From assembly GCF_024763615.1 (NCBI RefSeq), contig NC_077223.1, positions 4,402,001-4,466,000 of the forward strand: 64,000 bases of DNA. The letters are read 5' to 3'. Within the stretch, counting starts at the first letter, position 1, and every line of letters begins with the position of its first letter. This document shows, piece after piece, positions 56,346 through 64,000 of the stretch. Under the pieces are notes generated by a model, which saw only the letters and a list, made by a program, of their open reading frames with translations, ran no database searches and was not told where the DNA came from. Made by a program: the position numbers and the translations under genes. The stretch is from Phlebotomus papatasi. Its lineage: Eukaryota > Arthropoda > Insecta > Diptera > Psychodidae.

Positions 56346-56467
56346 ATATATGTCACTTAATGACCACTACTACCACTTTATGACCGCTTTATGACCACTA
56401 CTACCACTTTATGACCTCTTTATGACGACTTTATGACCACTACAACCACTTTATGACCACTTCATGA
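56345..56467. repeat. Minisatellite of CACTTTATGAC, right block
   Basis: Continuation of the 55505-55640 array, with ACCACTACTACCACTTTATG units and a few variants. Confidence 0.7.
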
Positions 56468-56689
56468 CAATTTCTGGGACCACATATGAGAGTACACGTT
56501 GGGGAGTCCAGTACGGCATTTCACTAGACACTTTGCTGTCATTTTGGTATAAATCGTACTTTTTGACACATTGAATTCCATCACTACTTCTCTCAGCGAT
56601 TTATCGTACCTATGAATGCTTCCAGAGCAGAACCTTCTACATGTCATCCTGAGTTGTGTTAGATGTTGGCCATGATATTGATACGCCAA
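56462..56689 (-). pseudogene. Possible transposase helix-turn-helix fragment
   Basis: 75 residues on the minus strand. The stretch YDKSLREVVMEFNVSKSTIY resembles the Psq-type helix-turn-helix at the start of pogo-like transposases. Nothing catalytic follows, and the similarity is judged by eye only. Confidence 0.3.
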
Positions 56690-56699
56690 GGTTGACTTT

Positions 56700-59590
56700 T
56701 GTAGCGGTCTCCCGAAGACCAGTTGTCGCTATCTCTAACCGTTTCGCCTCTAACTGCTAATGACTGACTGGAGCGGATGGGTTCTTTAAAAATAGTCAAT
56801 AAATAATTTTCAGTATAGAATATGGTAGCTTTAAGTGATCACAAAATCGAATAATTGTATATATTGCTCTCTCTGTAGACGTCGAGCACACATAAAAATA
56901 TAAAGCAGATTCTTTTTTATCAATACCGCCTATCGCAGAAGATCTTCGAGCCGGTCGATTGAAGTTTCACCCATAATCCCTCTTGTCTTCGTTTATCAAT
57001 GATACCTAACTTTGCTGTGGTTTGGCAATATCGTCTTCATCCAGACGAATTTTTATCGCAGAGAATATTTTGTGAGTGTTTCTAAAAATTGTGTAAACTC
57101 ATCAAATTCCAGCTTAAAGTGTATGAAAGTTCAATCTGATGGAAATATTCTCGCAGCATTAATTGAATTTGTAGGCATTTTCTTGTTGAATAAACTCACA
57201 ACACGATTGGGAATTGCAAATATGATAATATTTCATTGAAGGTGCACTTCATTTCCTCTTCGTATCCCCCACAATTGCATTCGAGGCGCATTTAAATGTG
57301 ATATCAAAAGGGGAAATATTTGAAATCCTTGCGGTCTGTTGAGTCTATTAGTATCTCTATGGATACAACTTTATTTCAATGCCAATATCCTTTTTATTAA
57401 TTCATTTCCCACTTTATTCTGAATCAAACTCGTGTCTTTTTTTTTAGTTCATAAGTCTCACTTTCAATAGAAATTGAGGTTTTTGTTTATTATAGCGCAC
57501 TTCAGTTATTAAGAGATCATAATTGGTGAAATTGAAGAGAATTAGTTGTACAATTGATAGTATTTTAGTTGATTAAATTACACTTGGATGATGATATGAC
57601 GTTGTGATGAATCTGCATATTAATTTAAATAACATTTCAATTGACAAAATTACTTCAAAGGATTCAGCCATCTGGCAAGATTATATTCAACAAGGTACTA
57701 AATATCCTAATGTATTCCTTTTGATCACAATGATGAGTCTAATACGGAATTATCAATATTATTGCTATACTACAAATTAATTCAAGAACGAGTTCTCTAA
57801 ATTAAATTTTAAATTAGTCATTCATAATTTTGAAAGATGCGCAGAGTTTATTTACTGGTTTGGAACACAAACGGTTAGAGATATCGACTTTTGGCTTTTG
57901 GTAAGCCCCCTCCCCTATAAGTGAACATTAACTTCAGACGTTTTCTTCCTTTCCCTTCCACTCTCCTTACTCTCCAAAAGCATCAAAACCATGTTTTTCG
58001 GTTTATTTTGAAAACAGCTGCAAGAGTTTTTTTTCGCATTTTCGAATATGTTTTGCAGGTAATCTCTAGGTGAATATTTCGTCCATACCTATGACCGAAA
58101 ATCATTTCCATATTGAATTTTCGAAAGTTAAAAACCTTTTGGTAGCCCTATTTCTGAAGGGATTTGCTTAAGTTTGTATTTTTTGAAAGGTCGCATTTTG
58201 TAATAAACCGAGAAAGTACCCGAAATCTTTCCGTACAGAAGTAGATCTTGAAAAATTCGAAAATCTATTTGAAGATCCAAAAAAGAGACTTTCTTACTTC
58301 TTAATACTTTCACAAGGTGGCGGAACTTACATCCTATTCAAATTTCGAAATGTCTCAAGTGTCAAAATGTGTCGGTCGTCGCATTGTTTTGGGGAAAAAA
58401 CATAACAACGACGCTTACTGTTCTTGTCCCATTATTTAATCACTCCAAAATCACTGAGTAACTCTTTTGCCGGCTTTTGCCGGTGTAATATTTGATAAAT
58501 TTTCCCCACCTTATTCGAAAATTTAGTATGAAAATTCGAAATTGAATTTCAATTCTTCGAACTTCAACGACTTTTTGCGGAAATAGAGTTCCATTTACCT
58601 TTTGTTCAAGATACTATTGGAGAATCAAAATGTACTTATGTTTGGGCTCAATTAATCGAATTATTTTTCGAAAACCGTTTTTATTTATCCGAAGCTAAAG
58701 TCAATATTATCTAGCACAGTCTTTTTTGCATCTACCGCCCAGCTCCCAAAAAAAAATATTTTTTTTGTTTATTTCGAAAACGGTTCTTATTTTTGTTGTT
58801 GTGATTTTCGAATATGTTTTAAAAATTGGTGAACATTGCGTTAATGTTTTAAAGTTGCTTCAAAGTACATGGTGAAAGCATCTAAAATTGCACACTTACT
58901 TAGTCGTTTTTAAACCTTGAAATGGTTTTCTGAAACTTCATAAAGCAATTTAAATCCGCAGTAAACTTGTGTGAACCCCTTACCGATACAGACAAGAATA
59001 CGGAAAGGTAATTTATAGAGAACTTTTTCTCGTGAGTTCGATCATTCCGCAAAGTTAAGACACTTTCAACACTTTCCTATATCTTTTCTTTTTATACAAT
59101 CCAGGATTTCAAGGTTTCTCGAAATTACTTATTTGGTTTAATATTTTTAATGTAAAAAAGAGAGCAGGAAATATAACTTTGATGTGTGATAATAATTTTA
59201 ATTTTCCTAGCTCTTGCAGTTTTTCATGCTTCAAACGAAAAACTGCTCTCTCATGGGATTCGAGCAGTCAAAACAATGACTAAGTAGTACTTTGAAAACT
59301 ATAAGTATTAAAACTAATTAAATTATGATTTTTTTTTTAATAATTCTAAGAAAATTATCTTCGGGAAAGTTATAGGGCGGAAATTTTTTATACGTTTGTG
59401 TTGATTATAAATTTCTCCGGTATTCTGGGTACTCTTGAAAAAAAATCCATTCGAGCCGTCATCAGCTTTCTCAACAGAAAAGACATTCGAAGATCAATTT
59501 CGAAATACGAAATGTCTCTAGAATTGGTCACCATAATCACTTTGGGATTACAATAATTTAATTGATAATTGCGAGGACAAAAATATTACT
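56700..59590. other. Spacer, old repeats only
   Basis: No gene recognised. 57990-58160 (GAATATTTCGTCCATACC, TTTTGAAAACAGCTGC, CCTATTTCTGAAGG) is loosely related to 30416-30500. Other text is AT-rich and frame-free. Confidence 0.3.
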
Positions 59591-59593
59591 TAA

Positions 59594-59859
59594 TGTCTTC
59601 GGCACAACTTTTAGATCGGTAAAATTTCATGAAATCAAAATTCGGGTCCCTTACTTTCTTAAAAGATTTGCATGAGACTATCTCACTCTTTCGGTCTTAA
59701 AATTGGACTGAGCTAAATTTAATTTGGTTTGATGTTCAAAAGAAGAAGAAGAAGAATATGAAAGAGTAAGATAGACATATGCAAAGCTTTTAAGAAAGAG
59801 GGGGATGTGAATTTTGTCTTTATGAAATTTTCCTGATCTAAAAGGTGTGCCAGCGCCAT
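59594..59859. mobile_element. Hairpin MITE family A, copy at 59.6 kb
   Basis: TCGGCACAACTTTTAGATCGG to ATCTAAAAGGTGTGCCAGCG, with CATGAGACTATCTCACTCT and AAAGAGTAAGATAGACATATGC pairing inside. TAA lies just outside both ends, compatible with a Harbinger-type target. Confidence 0.68.
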
Positions 59860-60700
59860 AAGGACTGAAAATGAAAAGATTAAAAAAGGTAAAGAAAATT
59901 TAACAATTTACATTATTTATTTATTTAAAACTTTCAACTTTGCTTTTTTCAAGATAATGTAATTTGCCGTCTTTTCTGTGTAATAAATAAATTCGGTTCT
60001 TATTTGATCATCATGCCTTAAAATTATTCTCTCTTCATAACATTCTTTAGTTTGCTCTCAGTTTGTTTCACTTGTTTTTCGTTTTTCCATTAGTCGATTT
60101 TTGACTTTTTTATATATTAAACATCACAGCGTCAAAAATTTTTTTATGCGCAGCATGACTTGAGCTTTGCTTGTCGACAGCAACAAGTGGCTGCGCATCA
60201 AGGTTGCAAAGTTTGCAAAATTGAATTTTGCACCTTTGACAAAGAGAGTATTTGATTGAGTTGTCACAAGGATTTTTCCCGATAAATTGATGCATTTGAA
60301 ATCTGTGAAGATTATTAAAAAGGCTCTACGTATGAATGATATCACGGTAAAAGGACATCTTAATAATGTTGCATGTGCTTTTAAAGCATATGCTCTATGC
60401 TGCGCTGTACTTGAAAAGCAAATTCATTGAAATCGGTTTTTTGCATACTCTGCATTTTTTTTCATAATCACAGCTATTGTAATTCTTGTACAAATTTTTG
60501 AAAAATTCCAACTGAAACAACATCAGGTGCGTTCTTGTGTATTCTTAACACAAAAGAACTAGTCGTACGCTTAGATCAACTTACTGCAGGTGAGATTATT
60601 AATTCAGTAATAACATTCATTCATATTTTAAGAAATTCATAAAGTTTGATAGTGACATTGTACCGTTTAAATATGTGTTAATTTTAAAGAGTTTATAAAC
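59860..60700. other. Spacer
   Basis: No gene or clear repeat recognised; AT-rich with short frames. Confidence 0.3.
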
Positions 60701-60889
60701 TGGCCTATTTGATCGGTCTTGGTAGGTTTGGTGGTAAATGCTGAAAATAGCCCATTCCTATTCTACCGTATCGCCCGTTACGGGTAACCGCTCTATATTA
60801 TAGCTCTGTATACACCCAGTGCCGCTGCTATATCACAGCAGCCCTTCTCGGTGGGTATTTGGATCAGTGACAGTGAATATTCGGTTATG

Positions 60890-60918
60890 GATATAATAAT
60901 AATAATAATAATAATAAT
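60890..60918. repeat. (ATA)n microsatellite, probable LINE tail
   Basis: ATAATAATA repeated about nine times; on the minus strand it directly follows a short 3'UTR of the LINE. Confidence 0.75.
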
Positions 60919-61231
60919 ATGTTTATTCCATCATCAAATCTCAGATTGCGGCTCCCGACCGACTTCACAACCGGTCTCCCCAAGTAAACGGCAGAAACCT
61001 TGGTTCACAGACCGTATCCTGTTTAAGTTAGCTCTTAGACCGTTGTGGTTTGAAATAAGTCTGCTTATAATGATAACAATGTCACATATAAGATTAATAT
61101 TAAGATTAATACTCTCTGAACTGCGGGAATTGCCCATCTCTCGCGTTTCGCTCGAAAACTGATCGAATCACAGTTGGCACGCTTGGAAAATTGTTCGAAT
61201 TGCCTGTAATACGATTCAGAAAACAATTAAT

Positions 61232-61464
61232 TATTACTCCACTAGAGTGCACTCTTTCTAACACACGTTTTTTCATTTGAAATTTTACACACTATATACC
61301 TCTCTTTCCGTCTATTTTCTTACTCTTACTGTAGTGTCACAATACATTACAGTAAGAGTACAAGTACTTAGAGTAAAAAAAGACGGAAAGACAGGTGTAT
61401 AGTTTGCAAAATTTCAAATGGAAAATCACGTGTGTTAGAAAGAGTACACTCTAGTGAAGTAATA
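61232..61464. mobile_element. Hairpin MITE U
   Basis: TATTACTCCACTAGAGTGCA is mirrored by GTACACTCTAGTGAAGTAATA. The arms continue through TTTCTAACACACG, CTTTCCGTCT and TACTCTTACTGTA almost to the centre. Confidence 0.68.
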
Positions 61465-61490
61465 CGATGAGTAAGATATTACTGTTCGAT

Positions 61491-61730
61491 TTAACCCTTT
61501 CCGGACCGCAGCATATGCTGCAAGCCAAATTCGCCATTTTTTAATCAAAAATATCTAAGCTCAGGAATTAATTGAGGTCCTACAAAAAATATCTTATATT
61601 TGGACATCCTTATAGTTAGTAATCATCCACAAGAGTAGGATTTTTATCAGTTTTAAAAAACATTGTTTTTCACTGAATATTCATATGCTGCTTTGGGTAC
61701 TCAGAGTCCCAAAAGAGACGAAAGAGTTAA
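61491..61730. mobile_element. TTAA-bounded element, 240 bp
   Basis: TTAACCCTTTCCGG at the left and ACGAAAGAGTTAA at the right are imperfect inverted ends. CAGCATATG and CATATGCTG pair next to them. Related in ends to the 52490-52716 hairpin. Confidence 0.5.
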
Positions 61731-61922
61731 TTGCTTTCTGAATCGTATTAATTGCTTTCTGAATCGTATTACAGGCAATTCGAGCAATTCTCCATACGTG
61801 GCAACTGTAATTCGATCAGTTTTCGAGCAAAACGCGAGAGAGAGGCATAATAAAACACTTGCTATATTTTTTTTTGCCATTCTCGTAGTTCAGAAAGTAT
61901 TAATCTTAATATTAATCTTATA

Positions 61923-62751
61923 CTCCCTCCGTTCCGAAATAAGTCGTACGTTTGGCGAAAAATTAGGGATTAAGAAATGGTTTCAGAGAATGTTTTTGTT
62001 ATTTGCAAATATCTTGTGTATGAACTATCCTCCATGTTCAGGGATAATATGGGGATCCTATCACGATGGTAAGTTGAGGAATCGATATGTTGAATAGTTA
62101 ATTACTACAAGATGGACTGTGATTAACATTACAGGCTAGAGTTTGTTCTAAATTTTTAGTATGCACAAGTAGAACTCAACAGTTATTACCGATATGACAT
62201 TTTTTTATATCTCAAATTTTGCAGAATGAGCAATAAAAAGAACATCCTTTTTTATGTGTTCGAATATCTGGATGCAAAATGGTGAGAGATAGGGACTTGG
62301 GACCTTCAGCGGCCCCCCATAAGTTGACCCTGGAACCATTTATACGTTTCTCTAAAACATATCCAGAATTGAAAAAAAAATCGCACGACGTGTTTTCGAG
62401 CAATCCAAAAAAAAACATGATTTTGGAGGGGAAGGGGAGGGTTGGGGGCAAAATAAAGGACATATTAATGGTCCCAGGGTCAACTTATGGGGGGAGTCCC
62501 TCGAAGGTCCCAAGTCTGCATCTCTCACCATTCTGCACCTATTTTAGATTGAAAATAAAACGCCAAAAATAAGACATTTTTAAGACATTCGTTCCTCAAC
62601 TTACCATGAAGACTGTACCCCATTTTTAGTGCTGAACATTAACAATAGTTCTTTACAAGAAATAATTGTTGATACACAAAACATTTACCAACAAACTTTC
62701 CCTTAATCCCAATTTTTCCCAAACGTACGATTTATTTCGGAACGGAGGGAG
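61923..62751. mobile_element. Stowaway-like TA element, 829 bp
   Basis: CTCCCTCCGTTCCGAAATAA to TTATTTCGGAACGGAGGGAG, flanked by TA at 61921-61922 and 62752-62753. Arms of about 160 bp continue through CATGGTAAGTTGAGGA. The terminal CTCCCTCCGTT is the signature of Stowaway-type MITEs of the Tc1/mariner superfamily. No transposase. Confidence 0.8.
62273..62536. mobile_element. Hairpin F nested in the Stowaway-like element
   Basis: TGCAAAATGGTGAGAGAT is mirrored by ATCTCTCACCATTCTGCA. GACTTGGGACCTTC and CCATAAGTTGACCCTGG pair with their inverses. A broken copy lies at 30240-30420. Confidence 0.65.
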
Positions 62752-63012
62752 TATGTGACATGGTCATTAGTATTAATCTTATATGTGGCACCACGGTAAT
62801 AATAGTTTTCCTGTTCAAATTTCCCATTCCCTTAAACCAAGATTGTACACTACAATTTGGCGAAACTGAATAGTAGTATTTGCCGAGTTCACCCATACCG
62901 AACCAATCCTCCGTTTTCGACATTTTCTCTTGGACCATCAATGCGCATATCCTCTGTCTTACTGCTGCATCCGCCATATCATTTCCGGTCACTCCTACGT
63001 GCGACGGAACCA

Positions 63013-63390
63013 ACCTTGAGGTTATTCCAACGAAAACTGAACATGTTTTTAGTACATTACTGTTCTAAGGTACTCCTGCATTATCGACTTTTCGTATTGG
63101 TTCCTGTCTCGACTATTTTTCCTAGTCTTCGCCGTTTTTCCAACTACCAAATAGTCATGACAGAAACCAATATAGAGAAATGTCAATTATGTAGTACAGA
63201 GGTGTGCAACAACCGTTTGAAACCGAACAGACGTCAAATGAAACTTATACGTCAATGATCAAAACGCTACCTGAACAAACTTATTTTGACGTTTATTCGG
63301 TTTCAAACGGTTCTTGCACACCTCTGATGTAGTAGCACATGAGAACAGTAAAGTGCTAAAAAGAACATGTTCATTTTTCTCTTTAGTACA
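63013..63390. mobile_element. Hairpin E, copy 4, split by a hAT hairpin
   Basis: GAGGTTATTCCAACGAAAAC, ATTGGTTCCTGTCTCGAC and GACAGAAACCAATATAGAG follow the E order. It is interrupted at 63197-63326. Its left edge cuts the LINE RNase H frame. Confidence 0.55.
63197..63326. mobile_element. hAT-type hairpin MITE (family C), copy 3
   Basis: 130 bp, CAGAGGTGTGCAACAACCG to CGGTTCTTGCACACCTCTG. Perfect 8-bp duplication ATGTAGTA at 63189-63196 and 63327-63334. Uninterrupted E copies show ATTATGTAGAAGCAC at this place. Confidence 0.8.
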
Positions 63391-63559
63391 TAAGATTTAA
63401 GTTATCGAGTTTGAGCACATTGAAACGGTTTTGATACACTTCAAATCTCAACTAAGATAGGCTTGTCTAGGTCTATCAATGAGACTTTTTACACGGATCA
63501 CACGTTGATTTTTTCCTATTTAATTTTTTTTGCCATCAAACATTGAGGCTTGATTCTCA

Positions 63560-64000
63560 CAGAGTAACATCAATGTACTTCCCCTCTTGCGGATCCATCA
63601 AAGGGGCGCTGTGCATCCGATTGCGGGTGGGGGATATGTTGCAGTTTGTTGATGGGTGTTGGGGAGAGAAAACAAGAAGAATGAGAGGATGAGGTTGTGT
63701 TGGAAAGGTGTATACAGGTATAACCCATCACTAGGGCTTCGGGAGAGAGTCGCGTGAGTGGGCAGAAGAGGGGCCAGAGAACTCAGAGAGTGTTTGGGGA
63801 CCTAATCCGGGGGTCAGGAGGTATGGGGGGGGGATTGTGAGAGATGGAGAGAGAGAGAACCAGTTCATGTGAGTACGTGCTCGTAACGGACAGTCCATTT
63901 GGGTAGTTGTTTAGTTTTCTCAGTTGTGAAAGACAATTCAGTTGATGAAGTTGGCTTAACCATCTCCGAGACAGGTCTTTCTTGCAAAAGTGAGGCAATC
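63560..64000. other. GC-richer, purine-rich window edge
   Basis: GA-rich text (GAGATGGAGAGAGAGAGAAC at about 63841-63860), a G-run, and an initiator-like TCAGTTGTG near 63919. It contrasts with the AT-rich DNA before it and may be promoter or 5'UTR of a gene beyond the window. No coding frame recognised. Confidence 0.3.

Larger units (their letters stand above)
61070..62790. mobile_element. Inverted-repeat element T, host of further insertions
   Basis: The left arm 61070-61230 (TCACATATAAGATTAATATT, CGCTCGAAAACTGATCGAAT, CCTGTAATACGATTCAGAAA) is repeated inverted at 61735-61920 and continues at 62752-62790. Its outer ends lie inside the LINE. Three other elements sit within it. Confidence 0.6.
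60885..63012 (-). pseudogene. LINE remnant, RNase H and tail, split by nested elements
   Basis: On the minus strand 63012-62790 encodes VPSHVGVTGNDMADAAV and ends NLNRKTIITV, the RNase H region and following linker of an RNase H-bearing non-LTR element (I/LOA-like). 61060-60934 encodes IIISRLISNHNGLRANLNRI and FCRLLGETGCEVG, the usual continuation. After a stop comes GATGGAATAAACAT and a simple (ATT)n tail at about 60918-60890. The two halves are separated by about 1.7 kb of inserted DNA transposons. Confidence 0.6.

Noticed and set aside
55505..56467. Regular repeats that could suggest a CRISPR array
   Set aside because: The units are contiguous with no unique spacers, and the DNA is clearly eukaryotic; it is a minisatellite interrupted by a transposon.

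Overview
The window looks like nuclear DNA of a dipteran insect. It is strongly AT-rich, its small introns are 60 to 83 bp, its four protein-coding genes are insect orthologues, and it is crowded with short palindromic DNA transposons. A lower dipteran such as a phlebotomine sand fly would fit, but I cannot fix the species from sequence alone. Two runs of exactly 500 N (25923-26422 and 51423-51922) mark scaffold gaps.

Four protein genes and one RNA gene are clear. (1) 4437-10515 (+): a nine-zinc-finger transcription factor resembling Drosophila datilografo (dati, CG2052), in five exons. (2) 28410-41129 (-): Mediator subunit MED1, five exons, about 1481 residues. (3) 44575-48750 (-): the centriolar WD40 protein Poc1, three exons, 326 residues, with an unusually short C-terminus. 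(4) 49085-49191 (+): a U6 snRNA. (5) 49395-51039 (+): polynucleotide kinase 3'-phosphatase, three exons, 506 residues. Poc1, U6 and PNKP form a compact block with little between them.

Almost everything else is mobile-element debris or AT-rich spacer. Many elements can be delimited by reading inverted repeats and target-site duplications: hAT-type hairpins with 8-bp duplications, TA-flanked Tc1/pogo-type hairpins in several families, TTAA-bounded elements, a Stowaway-like element, Harbinger-like hairpins, two or three decayed non-LTR retrotransposons, a deleted mariner-type transposase gene, and tRNA-like sequences. They insert into one another. The densest case is 60.88-63.03 kb, where a LINE is cut by an inverted-repeat element, which is cut by a Stowaway-like element, which is cut by a further hairpin.

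Layout: 0-3.5 kb nested DNA transposons; 3.5-10.5 kb the zinc-finger gene with transposons in its last intron; 10.5-23 kb AT-rich spacer or long 3' region with scattered MITEs; 23.6-27.4 kb transposons and LINE remains; 28.2-41.1 kb MED1 with two repeat-filled introns; 41.4-44.5 kb MITEs; 44.6-51.2 kb Poc1, U6 and PNKP; 51.3-63.4 kb repeats; 63.5-64 kb a GC-richer stretch that may be the edge of the next gene. I did not find a new enzymatic or defence system. The most informative material is the transposon nesting, with an empty site preserved in an inverted paralogous arm, together with a GC-AG intron, an in-frame 60-bp intron and a truncated Poc1.
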